Below, piece after piece: positions 25,024 to 34,161 of a DNA stretch of 64,000 nucleotides. This stretch comes from VRUE01 sp963697915 (GTDB lineage: Bacteria > Actinomycetota > Thermoleophilia > Solirubrobacterales > 70-9), in NCBI GenBank assembly GCA_963697915.1, contig OY969103.1, positions 1,860,001 through 1,924,000 on the forward strand, given 5' to 3'. A program made the position numbers and the translations under genes. Position 1 is the first letter of the stretch, and each line of letters begins with the position of its first letter. The notes under the pieces were generated by a model. It had not been told where the DNA came from, searched no databases, and worked only from the letters and a program-made list of their open reading frames with translations.

Positions 25024-26142
25024 ATGAAGATCGGAGTGCCGAAAGAGACTGCTGACGGGGAGCGCCGCGTCGCGCTGATCCCCGACGTTGTCGCCTCGCT
25101 GAAGAAGAACGAGCACGTCGACGTGCTCCTCGAGCGCGGCGCCGGCGACGCCGCCGGCCACCCCGACTCCCAGTACGAGGAGGCGGGCGCCGAGGTCGTC
25201 GACCCCGACGTTACCTGGGGGGCCGACGTCGTCCTCCGCGTCGATGCCCCCTCAGCCGAGCAGATCGGCCGGCTGGGCTCCAACCAGCTTCTGATCGGCC
25301 ATCTCTCGCCCTGGACCGCGGCCGAGACCAACAAGGCGCTGGCCGCCGCCGGCGTCACCAGCTTCGCGATGGAGGCGATCCCGCGGACGACGCGCGCCCA
25401 GGCGATGGACGCGCTCTCCTCGCAGGCCGCCGCCGCCGGCTACGCCGCGACCCTGATCGGCGCCCGTGAGTCGGGCCGCTTCTTCGGCATGATGACCACC
25501 GCCGCCGGCACCGTGCCGCCGGCCAAGGTGCTGGTGCTGGGCGCCGGCGTCGCCGGCCTGCAGGCGGTCGCCACGGCGAAGCGGCTGGGCGCGATCGTCA
25601 CCGGCTTCGACATCCGTCGCGCCGCCTGGGAGCAGATCGCCTCGCTCGGCGGCCGGCCGCTGGAACTCGACTTCATCCCCGACGCCGAGGGCGAGGGCGG
25701 TTACGCCCGGCCGCTGACCGACGAGGAGAACGCCCAGGTCCGCGATGCGCTCGGCGAGAACGCCGCCAAACAGGATCTGATCATCACCACGGCCGCGATC
25801 CCGGGCCGCCCGGCGCCGCTGCTGATCACCGCCGACGCGGTGCGCGGCATGCAGCCGGGCTCCGTGATCGTCGACCTAGCCGCCGAGACCGGCGGCAACT
25901 GCGAGCTGACGCGGGCCGGCGAGACCGTGGTCGAGGGTGGCGTCAAGGTGGTCGGTCCGCGCAACCTGGCCAGCGAGATGCCGGCGCCGGCCTCGCAGCT
26001 CTACGCCAAGAACCTGGAGAACCTGCTCGGCCTGCTGATCGACGAGGAGGGCAAGCTCACCGTCGACTTCGAGGACGACATCATCGCCGCCGCCTGCATC
26101 ACCCACGGCGGCGAGATCCGCAACGAGAGGGCGGCCAAGTAG
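25024..26142 (+). CDS. pntAA: NAD(P) transhydrogenase subunit alpha part 1
   Basis: A 372-residue soluble NAD(H)-binding subunit (dI) of proton-translocating transhydrogenase. It opens with K-I-G-V-P-K-E, carries the Rossmann motif G-A-G-V-A-G-L-Q-A near residue 175 and the mobile-loop region after it, and resembles alanine dehydrogenase as expected for this family. The complex uses the proton gradient to move hydride from NADH to NADP+. Three-gene form (alpha split in two) as in many actinobacteria and alphaproteobacteria. Next gene starts 2 nt after its stop. Confidence 0.93.
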   Translation: MKIGVPKETADGERRVALIPDVVASLKKNEHVDVLLERGAGDAAGHPDSQYEEAGAEVVDPDVTWGADVVLRVDAPSAEQIGRLGSNQLLIGHLSPWTAAETNKALAAAGVTSFAMEAIPRTTRAQAMDALSSQAAAAGYAATLIGARESGRFFGMMTTAAGTVPPAKVLVLGAGVAGLQAVATAKRLGAIVTGFDIRRAAWEQIASLGGRPLELDFIPDAEGEGGYARPLTDEENAQVRDALGENAAKQDLIITTAAIPGRPAPLLITADAVRGMQPGSVIVDLAAETGGNCELTRAGETVVEGGVKVVGPRNLASEMPAPASQLYAKNLENLLGLLIDEEGKLTVDFEDDIIAAACITHGGEIRNERAAK

Positions 26143-26144
26143 CC

Positions 26145-26459
26145 ATGGACCTGATGACCAAGGTCACGATCTTCGTGCTCGCGGTGTTCGTCGGCTTCGA
26201 GGTGATCTCGAAGGTGCCGGCGACCCTGCACACGCCGCTGATGTCGCAGACCAACGCGATCCACGGCATCGTCATGCTCGGCGGCCTGATCGTCGTCGGC
26301 TACGCCGATGACGGCCTCGAGTACACGATCGGCGCGATCGCGATCGTCTTCGGCGCGATCAACATCGTCGGCGGCTTCATGGTCACCGACCGGATGCTCG
26401 GCATGTTCAGCCGCAAGCCGAAGCCGAAGGCCGACGGCGACGCGAAGGGCGGCGCCTGA
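26145..26459 (+). CDS. pntAB: NAD(P) transhydrogenase subunit alpha part 2 (membrane)
   Basis: A 104-residue membrane subunit with about three membrane helices (around residues 8-24, 45-62 and 68-88) and a basic C-terminal end. It contributes the membrane domain dII with PntB. The motif T-N-A-I-H-G-I-V is typical of the family. It begins 2 nt after pntAA and shares a base with pntB (TGATG). Confidence 0.92.
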   Translation: MDLMTKVTIFVLAVFVGFEVISKVPATLHTPLMSQTNAIHGIVMLGGLIVVGYADDGLEYTIGAIAIVFGAINIVGGFMVTDRMLGMFSRKPKPKADGDAKGGA

Positions 26460-27874
26460 TGGTCGCGGCAGTGCTCGAGCCGGGCGGAAGCCTCTCCACG
26501 GCGCTCTACATCGTCGCCTTCTCGCTGTTCATCATCGGGATCAAACAGGGCACCCACCCGACCACGGCCAAGCGCGGCAACCTCGTCGCCGCGGTCGGCA
26601 TGGCGATCGCCGTCGTCACCACCCTGCTGCTCGACGGGATCGGCAACTGGGGCGTGATCTTCGGTGCCCTGCTGGTCGGCTCGGCGATCGGCGTCGTCGC
26701 CTCGCTGCGCGTGCAGATGACCGAGATGCCGCAGATGGTCGCCCTCTACAACGGCGTCGGCGGCGGCGCGGTCGCACTGATCGCCTGGGCCGAGGTCCGC
26801 CACGGGCTCTCCCTCGGCCACGAGATCCCGCTCGAAGTCCTGATCCCCGTCCTCCTCTCCGCGGTGATCGGCTCGATCTCCTTCTGGGGCTCGAACATCG
26901 CCTTCGCCAAGCTCCAGGACCTGATCCCGACCCGGCCGCTGGCGGTGCCGGGCCAGCAGGTGATCAACGTCATCTTGCTGATCGGCATCATCGCCGCCTG
27001 CGTCAACCTGGCGCTCAACAACGACGAGCCCTCGCAGGCGCTCTTCATCGGCGTCCTGATCGCCGCGGCGGTCCTCGGCAACCTGGTCGTGCTGCCGATC
27101 GGCGGCGCCGACATGCCGGTCGTGATCTCGCTGCTCAACGCCTTCACCGGGCTTGCCGCGGCGGCCGCCGGGTTCGCCCTCGACAACGTCGCCCTGATCG
27201 TCGCCGGTACCCTGGTCGGGTCCTCGGGAACGATCCTGACGCTGGAGATGGCGACCGCGATGAACCGCTCGGTCGCCAACATCCTCTTCGCCGGCTTCGG
27301 CGGCGCGCCCACGGGCGGTGGAGGAGGGAGCACGGAGGAACGCCCGCACGTCTCGATCGGCGCCCAGGACGCGGCGATCAAGCTCGCCTACGCCGACTCG
27401 GTCGTGATCGTCCCCGGCTACGGCCTCGCCGTCGCCCAGGCCCAGCACGCGATCAAGGAGGTCGCCGACGAGCTCGAGAAGCGCGGCGTCACGGTCGGCT
27501 ACGCGATCCACCCGGTCGCCGGGCGGATGCCGGGCCACATGAACGTCCTGCTCGCCGAGGCCGACGTGCCCTACGAGCAGCTGCGTGAGATGGAGGAGAT
27601 CAACCCGGAGATGTCGCGCACCGACGTCGCCGTGGTCGTCGGCGCCAACGACGTCACCAACCCGGCGGCGAAAAACGACCCCGACAGCCCGATCGCCGGG
27701 ATGCCGATCATCGAGGTCGCCGAAGCCCAGCAGGTGATCGTGATCAAGCGCTCGCTCAGCCCCGGCTTCGCCGGCATCGACAACGACCTCTTCTACGAAC
27801 CGAACACGTCGATGCTCTTCGCGGACGCCAAACAGGCCGCCGCCGACATCGCCGCCGAGATCGGCAACCTGTAG
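26459..27874 (+). CDS. pntB: NAD(P) transhydrogenase subunit beta
   Basis: A 471-residue subunit. About residues 1-265 form multiple membrane helices of the proton channel, and about 295-471 form the NADP(H)-binding dIII domain with the family motif G-Y-G-L-A-V-A-Q-A-Q and the R-M-P-G-H-M-N-V-L-L-A-E-A region. A Gly-rich linker (A-P-T-G-G-G-G-G-S) joins them. It completes the transhydrogenase and would supply NADPH. A possible weak terminator follows (CGCCCC/GGGGCG, 27924-27939). Confidence 0.94.
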   Translation: MVAAVLEPGGSLSTALYIVAFSLFIIGIKQGTHPTTAKRGNLVAAVGMAIAVVTTLLLDGIGNWGVIFGALLVGSAIGVVASLRVQMTEMPQMVALYNGVGGGAVALIAWAEVRHGLSLGHEIPLEVLIPVLLSAVIGSISFWGSNIAFAKLQDLIPTRPLAVPGQQVINVILLIGIIAACVNLALNNDEPSQALFIGVLIAAAVLGNLVVLPIGGADMPVVISLLNAFTGLAAAAAGFALDNVALIVAGTLVGSSGTILTLEMATAMNRSVANILFAGFGGAPTGGGGGSTEERPHVSIGAQDAAIKLAYADSVVIVPGYGLAVAQAQHAIKEVADELEKRGVTVGYAIHPVAGRMPGHMNVLLAEADVPYEQLREMEEINPEMSRTDVAVVVGANDVTNPAAKNDPDSPIAGMPIIEVAEAQQVIVIKRSLSPGFAGIDNDLFYEPNTSMLFADAKQAAADIAAEIGNL

Positions 27875-27971
27875 CGCCCCGCGGCCCAGGCCGCCCCGTC
27901 TCTCGCAAACTCCAGGCAATTCCCGCCCCAGCGGGGGCGAGTTTGGACGGCGCCGGTGCTTAGCCGCTCAT

Positions 27972-28922
27972 ATGGACGGGGAATCGACGGCACGTCTCGC
28001 GAGCGGGGGGCAGGGGACTGTGGAGTGGGTGGGGGTGATTGCCGCGGTGGCGCTCTTGCTCGTGGGGTTGGTGGCGGTGGGGGCCCGGGTGCCGGGGGCG
28101 GAGCTGGCGCGGGCGGTGGCCTCGCGGATCCTCTGCGCGGCGGCGCTCGCCGAGCGTTGCGGGGATGAACTGACGCTGATCGCCGCCTACGGGTCGGAGG
28201 TGGGGGCGTTGGTGCGCGAGCAGATGCCCTCGCTCGCCTTCGAGCGCGGCTCGCGGGCGCTGCCGGTCGACTTCAGCCGCTGCCGCCGCAGCGCCTGTGC
28301 CGACGGCGCGGCGCGGGGCCTGGTCGACCGCACCGACGCCGGGTTGCCGGTCACCGCCTTCGTCCACGTCATCGACTGCCGGACCGACGCCGCCGCGGCC
28401 ACGGAAGCCGCCGGCGCCAACTGCTCCGGCCCCCGTGCCGGCCACCTCTACATCCAGTATTGGACCTACTACGTCGACTCGGCGACGCTGCGCGGCGTGC
28501 CGATCGCCGGCGAGGCCGGATTCCATGAGGATGACTGGGAGTCCTTCCAGGTCCGCATCGGGCCGGACGGCGGGGTCGAGGCGCGCGCCTCGTCCCACCA
28601 CGGCTACAACCACGTCCAGGGGCCTGCCAACTGGGGCTCGGACGTCGGCTCGGCGCCGCTGCAAGGCGTCGCCGAGGCGCTCGGCGCCCGGCCCGGCAAC
28701 GGCTGGGGCCCGCCCAGCGGCTTGCTGCTCGTCTCCGGCGGCAGCCACGCCGGCAACGTCGGCGGCTTCCCCCGCATCGAGCGGCTTACGCCCGGCAGCC
28801 GTGTCCACCTCGTGCCGCTGGAGCCACTCGTCGCGGCCGAGGGCGACCGCCACCGCTTCGCCGTCAGCCCGCCCTGGCGCAAGCAGGTCTGGACCGATCC
28901 GGAGGCCAGCGGCACGAGTTGA
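27972..28922 (+). CDS. Flp-prepilin-like N-terminus fused to Vps62-like domain
   Basis: A 316-residue protein. Residues 1-40 look like a class III (Flp/TadE-type) prepilin: G-G followed by Q-G-T-V-E-W, putting Glu at +5 after a likely cleavage after G13, then a hydrophobic helix to about 40. The rest is extracytoplasmic, with a segment resembling the Vps62/DUF946 family: Y-I-Q-Y-W-T-Y-Y near 158 and H-E-D-D-W-E-S-F near 185, and later S-G-G-S-H-A-G-N-V. Likely a membrane-tethered or pilus-associated surface protein. No tad genes are in the window. ATG 27972 lacks a clear ribosome site. Confidence 0.65.
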   Translation: MDGESTARLASGGQGTVEWVGVIAAVALLLVGLVAVGARVPGAELARAVASRILCAAALAERCGDELTLIAAYGSEVGALVREQMPSLAFERGSRALPVDFSRCRRSACADGAARGLVDRTDAGLPVTAFVHVIDCRTDAAAATEAAGANCSGPRAGHLYIQYWTYYVDSATLRGVPIAGEAGFHEDDWESFQVRIGPDGGVEARASSHHGYNHVQGPANWGSDVGSAPLQGVAEALGARPGNGWGPPSGLLLVSGGSHAGNVGGFPRIERLTPGSRVHLVPLEPLVAAEGDRHRFAVSPPWRKQVWTDPEASGTS

Positions 28923-28943
28923 AGGGAGCGCAGTCGGCTGCCG

Positions 28944-29711
28944 CTACTTGGGCGGCATGCGCAGGGCGCCGTCGAGGCGGATCGTCTCGCCGTTCAGCAT
29001 CGGGTTGGCGACGATCTGCTCGACCAGCTGCGCGTACTCGGCCGGCTGCCCCAGCCGCGCCGGGAAGGGCACGCCCGCCCCCAGCGCCTGGCGCGCCTCC
29101 TCGGGCAGCGCCGCCAGCAGCGGCGTGTCGAAGAGGCCCGGCGCGATCGTCAGGACCCGGATCCCGCGCGGCGCCATGTCGCGCGCTGCCGGCAGGGTCA
29201 TGCCGACGATGCCGCCCTTCGAGGCCGAGTAGGCAAGCTGCCCGATCTGCCCGTCGAAGGCCGCGATCGAGGCGGTGTTGATGCAGACGCCGCGCTCGCC
29301 ACCCTCGTCCGCCTCGTTGCCGCTCATCGCGGCGGCGGAGAAGCGCATCACGTTGAAGGTGCCGATCAAGTTGACCTTGATCACGGTGGAGAACGGTTCG
29401 AAGCTGTGCGGGCCGCCCTTGTGGGCGACGCGCTCGGCCCAGCCGATCCCGGCGCAGCAGACCGCGACCCGCAGGCCACCCTCGGCCTCGGCGGCGCGAT
29501 CGACGGCGGCGGAGACCGCCGCCTCGTCGGTCACGTCGGCGGTGACGAAGCTCGCCCCGTCGCCGAGCTCGGCAGCCAGGGCCTCGCCCTTCTCGGCGTT
29601 GAGGTCGGCGATCGTGACCTTGGCACCGGCCGCGGCCAGCGCTCGCGCGGTCGCCTCGCCGAGGCCCGAAGCCCCGCCGGCGATCAGCGCACCTTTCCCC
29701 GCCACCTCCAT
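28944..29711 (-). CDS. SDR dehydrogenase, 3-hydroxyacyl-CoA dehydrogenase type-2-like
   Basis: A 255-residue short-chain dehydrogenase. NAD-binding G-G-A-S-G-L-G (residues 11-17), catalytic Ser in N-T-A-S-I-A-A and Y-x-x-x-K in Y-S-A-S-K-G-G, and the C-terminal A-P-G-L-F-D-T-P-L-L typical of the HSD10/type-2 3-hydroxyacyl-CoA dehydrogenases. NAD-dependent oxidation of 3-hydroxyacyl-CoA is likely, steroid or alcohol substrates possible. It converges on the prepilin-like gene and diverges from egtB. Confidence 0.88.
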   Translation of the reverse strand: MEVAGKGALIAGGASGLGEATARALAAAGAKVTIADLNAEKGEALAAELGDGASFVTADVTDEAAVSAAVDRAAEAEGGLRVAVCCAGIGWAERVAHKGGPHSFEPFSTVIKVNLIGTFNVMRFSAAAMSGNEADEGGERGVCINTASIAAFDGQIGQLAYSASKGGIVGMTLPAARDMAPRGIRVLTIAPGLFDTPLLAALPEEARQALGAGVPFPARLGQPAEYAQLVEQIVANPMLNGETIRLDGALRMPPK

Positions 29712-29784
29712 GGCGCGGAACCCTACACGTCGGTTTTCCCATCCGGCGCCCGGACCTCGCTACTGTGTCCAGATCGCCACCGAG

Positions 29785-30921
29785 GTGACGGCAACTTCCA
29801 GCTCCAAGGAAGCGATCGCGGACCGGCTCGCGGCGGCGCGCCAGCGCACCTACGCGCTGATCGAGCCGCTCGACGACGAGCAGCTCAACCGCGTCTACTC
29901 GCCGATCCTCAGCCCGCTCGCCTGGGACCTCGGTCACATCGCCAACTTCGAGGAGCTCTGGCTGGTGCAGACGATCGGCGAGCGCGAGCCGCTGCACGGC
30001 GAGCTCGGGCGGTTCTACGACGCGATCGAGAACCCGCGCAAGACCCGCGGCGAGCTGCCGATCCTGCGCGACGCCGAGCTGCGCGCCTACCTCGCCGACG
30101 TGCGCGAGCGCACGCTCGAGGTGCTCGACGAGGTCGAGACCGAGGCCGAGGACCCGCTGCTGCGCGACGGGTTCGCCTACGAGATGCTGATCGCCCACGA
30201 GCTGCAGCACAACGAGACGATGCTGCAGCTGCTGCAGATGGTCGACGGCTACGAGCTGGCGGCGGGCGTTCCCGAGCCCTCGAGTCCCTACGGGCCGCCG
30301 AGCTCGGGCCCGCCCGCCGCGGGGGAGACCGTGGCGATCGAGGGCGGTGCCCACCAGATCGGCGCCCCCGCCCAAGGCTTCGCCTACGACAACGAGCGCC
30401 CCCGCCACACGGTCGAGCTCGCCCCCTTCGAGATCGACGCCGCGCCGGTCACCAACGCCGCCTACGCCGCCTTCCTGGAGGAGACCGGGGCAGAGCCGCC
30501 GCTGTACTGGGAGGGCGACGGCGAGGGCGGCTGGCTGCACGCCGCGATGGGCCGCCGCGAGCCCGTCGACCCGGCGCTCCCCGTGGTCCACGTCTCCTGG
30601 CACGAGGCCGACGCCTTCGCCCGCTGGGCCGGCAAGCGGCTGCCGACCGAGCACGAGTGGGAGGCCGCCGCCTCGCGCCTGCCCGCCGTCGGCCAGGTCT
30701 GGGAGTGGACCTCCTCCGACTTCCTCGCCCACCCCGGCTTCGCCGCCTTCCCCTACCGCGAGTACTCGGAGGTCTTCTTCGGCGACGGGTACAAGGTGCT
30801 GCGCGGCGGCGCCTGGGCGACCAGCACCGAGCTGATGCGGCCCAGCTTCCGCAACTGGGACCTGCCCCAGCGGCGCCAGATCTTCGCCGGCATCCGCTGC
30901 GCAAGGGACGGCGAGCGGTGA
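29785..30921 (+). CDS. egtB: Ergothioneine sulfoxide synthase
   Basis: A 378-residue non-haem iron enzyme that attaches a sulfur donor to hercynine. The N-terminal DinB-like domain carries the three iron-binding His (H51 in L-G-H-I, H138 and H142 in H-E-L-Q-H-N-E-T-M). The C-terminal formylglycine-generating-type domain has V-S-W-H-E-A-D-A-F-A-R-W, R-L-P-T-E-H-E-W-E and the final F-R-N-W-D-L-P-Q-R-R-Q. GTG 29785 puts the first His at 51, as in the mycobacterial enzyme, but lacks a clear ribosome site. The protein is shorter than the usual 430. It overlaps egtD by 4 nt (GTGA). Confidence 0.92.
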   Translation: MTATSSSKEAIADRLAAARQRTYALIEPLDDEQLNRVYSPILSPLAWDLGHIANFEELWLVQTIGEREPLHGELGRFYDAIENPRKTRGELPILRDAELRAYLADVRERTLEVLDEVETEAEDPLLRDGFAYEMLIAHELQHNETMLQLLQMVDGYELAAGVPEPSSPYGPPSSGPPAAGETVAIEGGAHQIGAPAQGFAYDNERPRHTVELAPFEIDAAPVTNAAYAAFLEETGAEPPLYWEGDGEGGWLHAAMGRREPVDPALPVVHVSWHEADAFARWAGKRLPTEHEWEAAASRLPAVGQVWEWTSSDFLAHPGFAAFPYREYSEVFFGDGYKVLRGGAWATSTELMRPSFRNWDLPQRRQIFAGIRCARDGER

Positions 30922-31907
30922 GCCGGGGAGCGGCCGCCGAGCCGATCGAGATCGAGGTCCGCTTCGACCGCGGCGGCGGCGCGCGGATGGCGCGCGAGGT
31001 CCGCCTCGGCCTCACCGCCAGCCCGAAGGAGCTGGCGCCGAAGTACTTCTACGACGAGCGCGGCTCGCAGCTGTTCGAGCAGATCACCGAGCTGCCCGAG
31101 TACTACCCGACCCGCGCCGAGCGTCAGATCCTCGCTGAGCGCTCGGCCGAGATCGTCGCCACCGCGGGCGAGCCGGGGACCCTGGTCGAGCTCGGCTCCG
31201 GCTCCGCCTCGAAGACCCGCCACCTGCTGAGCGCGATGCGCGAGGCCGACTGCCTCGCCACCTACGTCCCGGTCGACATCTCCGAGACGATCACCCGGGA
31301 AACCGCCGAGTCCCTGGTCGAGGAGTACCCGGGGCTCGCCGTGCGCGGCCTGGTCTGCGACTTCGAGCATGACCTGGAGCGGATCCCCAACGGCGGCGGC
31401 GGCCGCCTGGTCGCCTTCCTCGGCGGCACGATCGGCAACCTCTACCCCGACGCGCGCCGCGACTTCCTGGCCCGGATCGCGGCCCTGCTCGAGCCCGGCG
31501 ACCGGATCCTGCTCGGCACCGATCTGGTCAAGGACCCGGCCCGCCTCGAGGCCGCCTACGACGACTCGCAGGGGGTCACCGCCGAGTTCAACAAGAACGT
31601 GCTGACGGTCCTCAACCGCGAGCTCGGCGGCGACTTCGACCTCGACCGCTTCGAGCACGTCGCCCGCTACGACGCCGAGGCGGCCCGCATGGACATCCGC
31701 CTGCGCTCGCTCGCCGAGCAGACCGTGCGCCTCGACGGCCTCGACCTGACCGTGCGCTTCGCCGCCGGCGAGGAGATGCGGACCGAGATCTCGGCCAAGT
31801 TCACCCGCAAACGGCTCGAAGCCGTCTACCACGAGGCAGGCCTGCAGCCGGCCGGCTGGTTCACCGACCGCGAAAAGGACTATGCGCTGAGCCTTGCATC
31901 GGTTTAA
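30918..31907 (+). CDS. egtD: L-histidine N(alpha)-methyltransferase
   Basis: A 329-residue SAM-dependent enzyme that trimethylates histidine to hercynine, the first step of ergothioneine synthesis. SAM site V-E-L-G-S-G-S-A-S-K-T near residues 91-101, F-L-G-G-T-I-G-N-L further on, and the Y-F-Y-D-E-R-G-S-x-L-F N-terminal motif of DUF2260/EgtD. GTG 30918 overlaps the egtB stop. No egtA, egtC or egtE is nearby, so the sulfur donor step and C-S lyase must be elsewhere or EgtB uses cysteine directly. Confidence 0.94.
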   Translation: MSRGAAAEPIEIEVRFDRGGGARMAREVRLGLTASPKELAPKYFYDERGSQLFEQITELPEYYPTRAERQILAERSAEIVATAGEPGTLVELGSGSASKTRHLLSAMREADCLATYVPVDISETITRETAESLVEEYPGLAVRGLVCDFEHDLERIPNGGGGRLVAFLGGTIGNLYPDARRDFLARIAALLEPGDRILLGTDLVKDPARLEAAYDDSQGVTAEFNKNVLTVLNRELGGDFDLDRFEHVARYDAEAARMDIRLRSLAEQTVRLDGLDLTVRFAAGEEMRTEISAKFTRKRLEAVYHEAGLQPAGWFTDREKDYALSLASV

Positions 31908-31951
31908 AGTCTCCCACCGTGGTTTTCCAGGGAGAACTGAGGTAGATCGGA

Positions 31952-33235
31952 GTGAGTCTCGACGTTTACCTCTACGGGGAGCGGGTTGGGACGGTGTTCC
32001 CCGCCGGGGAGAGCGACTACCGCTTCGCCTACGACCCCGAGGTCGTCGAGCGGGTCGGCCCGGGCAACGCGCTGCTCAGCAACTCGCTTCCGGCTCGCAC
32101 CGAGCCGTTCAGCGCCGAGGCGACCAGCGCCTACGTCGAGGGCCTGCTGCCGGAAGGCCCGCGGCGGGTGCGGCTCGCGCGTGAGCTGGAGATAAGCCCG
32201 GGGGACGGTTACCGGTTGCTGGCGGAGCTGGGCGCCGACTGCCCGGGGGCGGTCAGCTTCCTGCCCGAGGGCGAGGAGCCCCAGCCGCGCGACCGCGAGG
32301 CGATCGCCTGGCTCGACGAGGGCGAACTGGCGGAACTGGTGAAGCCGCCCCCGCCGCGGCTCTTCAGCGAGGACTGCCGCAGGCGGATGCGCTTCGCGCT
32401 GCCCGGCCTGCGCCACAAGCTGAGCCTCGTCCGCGACGAGGAGGGCGACCGCTGGGGCTGGCCCGAGGCCGGCGTCCCCAGCACCCACGTGGTCAAGCCG
32501 GAAACCGGCGAATACCCCGAATACGTCGCCAACGAGATGTTCTGCGTGACCGTCTGCCGCGAAATCGGGCTGCCGGTCGCCAACGCGAAGGTCGTCGAGA
32601 TCGGCGGCCGGCGCTGCCTGGTCTCACCGCGCTACGACCGCGTCGTCGAGTCCGGCACCGCGACCAAGCGGCTGCACTGCGAGTCCTTCTGCCAGGCGCT
32701 GGGCATCTCACCGTTCGCCGAGGAGGGGACCGTGGACGGCGAGGCGCCGAGCTGGGCGGAAGCCCGCGGCCTGCTCAGCGCGGTCAGCCAGTGCGGCGAG
32801 GTGGTGGGACTGCTGACCGCCGCCTGCTGCAACTACATGCTCGGCAACGGTGACGTCCACGGCAGGAACTTCGCCCTGCTCGAGCAGCGCCGGGTGGAGC
32901 TGCCCGGCAACGACCGCGAATGGCACCTGGCGCCGTTCACCGACGTCACCTCGACCGTGGTCTACGACGATCCGATCCACCGCGGCCTGGTGATCTCCGA
33001 CGACTACCAGGAGACGTCGTATCTGCTCGAACTGGCCGAAATCGCCGAGGCCTGTGAGTTCGACTTCGAGGTGCTGCGCGGCATCGTCTCGATGACCGCG
33101 GAGAAGGTCAGCGCCGCGGTCGAGACGCTCGCCACCCGGGCGATGACCGAAGGCTGGCACGAACCGGTGATCGACAAGATCGTCGAGCTGGCGGCCGACC
33201 GTGCCTTCGGCCTCGGGGCCGAGGTCGAGTACTAG
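31952..33235 (+). CDS. HipA-family Ser/Thr kinase, no HipB partner
   Basis: A 427-residue HipA-like kinase. The HipA N-terminal domain (about residues 5-105), the T-H-V-V-K-P strand, A-N-E-M-F-C helix, R-Y-D-R and catalytic loop G-N-G-D-V-H-G-R-N (D301, N306) with a metal-binding Asp in F-T-D-V (D331) are all present, so it looks active. HipA toxins phosphorylate glutamyl-tRNA synthetase or related targets. No HTH antitoxin gene adjoins it: the upstream gene is egtD. GTG 31952 has a weak GGAGG-like signal. It overlaps the opposing LLM gene in a CTAG. Confidence 0.85.
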   Translation: MSLDVYLYGERVGTVFPAGESDYRFAYDPEVVERVGPGNALLSNSLPARTEPFSAEATSAYVEGLLPEGPRRVRLARELEISPGDGYRLLAELGADCPGAVSFLPEGEEPQPRDREAIAWLDEGELAELVKPPPPRLFSEDCRRRMRFALPGLRHKLSLVRDEEGDRWGWPEAGVPSTHVVKPETGEYPEYVANEMFCVTVCREIGLPVANAKVVEIGGRRCLVSPRYDRVVESGTATKRLHCESFCQALGISPFAEEGTVDGEAPSWAEARGLLSAVSQCGEVVGLLTAACCNYMLGNGDVHGRNFALLEQRRVELPGNDREWHLAPFTDVTSTVVYDDPIHRGLVISDDYQETSYLLELAEIAEACEFDFEVLRGIVSMTAEKVSAAVETLATRAMTEGWHEPVIDKIVELAADRAFGLGAEVEY

Positions 33236-34161
33236 GGAGCGAGGGCGTCGATCGCCTCGCCGAGCTTGTCGGGCGTGGTGATCGGGGTCAGGACCGGCAG
33301 CGTGATGCCGCCGGCGACGAAGGCGTCGAGCCGCGCGCGCATCTGCTCGGGCGTGCCGAAGATGAACATGTCCTCGATCAGCTCCCAGGGGGCGGCGGCG
33401 GCTGCGGCCTGGCGGTCGCCCGACTCCCAGGCGGCGATCATCGGGTCGATCTGCTCGCCATAGCCGAGCCAGCGGTAGAAGGCGGCGTAGACGGGGACGG
33501 TGATGTAGGAGGAGAACATGAAGCGGGCCAGCGGCTCGACCGCCTCGCGCTCGCCGGGGATGCAGAAGAAGCGGCAGAGCAGCTCGAACCCGTCCGGCGC
33601 GGCGTCGAGCTGGGCGGTCACCCTGGGCAGGCCGGCCAGCGGCAGGAAGTTGGTGAAGGCCCCGTCGGCCCGCTCGACCGCGAGGTCGAGCATCTTGCCG
33701 CGCAGCGCCGCGAGCACGATCGGCACCCGCTCCGCCGGCGCGCTCTCCAGCTTGAAGCCGCTCGCGGTGCGCTCGCCGTCGAGCGCCGTGCGCAGGAACT
33801 CGAGCGTCTCGCGGACCTTGGTCAGCGGCCGCTCGAAGGGGATCCCGTTCCAGCCTTCGATGATCCGGTCCGAGGAGGAGCCGATGCCGAGCACGAAGCG
33901 CCCCCGCGAGGCGTCAGCCAGCGCCGCGGCCTCTTGCGCGAGCAGCGCCGGGCCGCGCTGGAAGACGCCGACGACGCCGGTGCCCAGCCGCGCCCGCTCG
34001 GTCCAGGCGGCGCTCAGGGCGAGCGGCGTGAAGCCGTCGGGACCGTTGGTCTCGCCGCTCCAGAGGTCGGTGTAGCCCGCCGCCTCGGCCCGCTTAACCA
34101 GCTCCTCGTGGTCTCCTAGCTGCGTTCCCGGCAGCGGTAGCGTCAGTCCCCAGCGCCCCAT
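33232..34161 (-). CDS. LLM-class F420-dependent oxidoreductase (copy 2)
   Basis: A 309-residue luciferase-like flavin/F420 enzyme with L-T-L-P-L-P-G at the N-terminus, R-F-V-L-G-I-G-S-S-S-D near residue 90 and P-I-V-L-A-A-L-R-G-K-M in the barrel. It is about 40 residues shorter than the 23937 copy. Substrate unknown. It ends convergently with the hipA-like gene (shared CTAG) and diverges from glpX across 148 nt. Confidence 0.84.
   Translation of the reverse strand: MGRWGLTLPLPGTQLGDHEELVKRAEAAGYTDLWSGETNGPDGFTPLALSAAWTERARLGTGVVGVFQRGPALLAQEAAALADASRGRFVLGIGSSSDRIIEGWNGIPFERPLTKVRETLEFLRTALDGERTASGFKLESAPAERVPIVLAALRGKMLDLAVERADGAFTNFLPLAGLPRVTAQLDAAPDGFELLCRFFCIPGEREAVEPLARFMFSSYITVPVYAAFYRWLGYGEQIDPMIAAWESGDRQAAAAAAPWELIEDMFIFGTPEQMRARLDAFVAGGITLPVLTPITTPDKLGEAIDALAP

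Noticed and set aside
33232..33235. CTAG shared by two convergent stop codons as a regulatory overlap
   Set aside because: A 4-nt palindrome is expected by chance when both genes stop with TAG; it has no sign of function.
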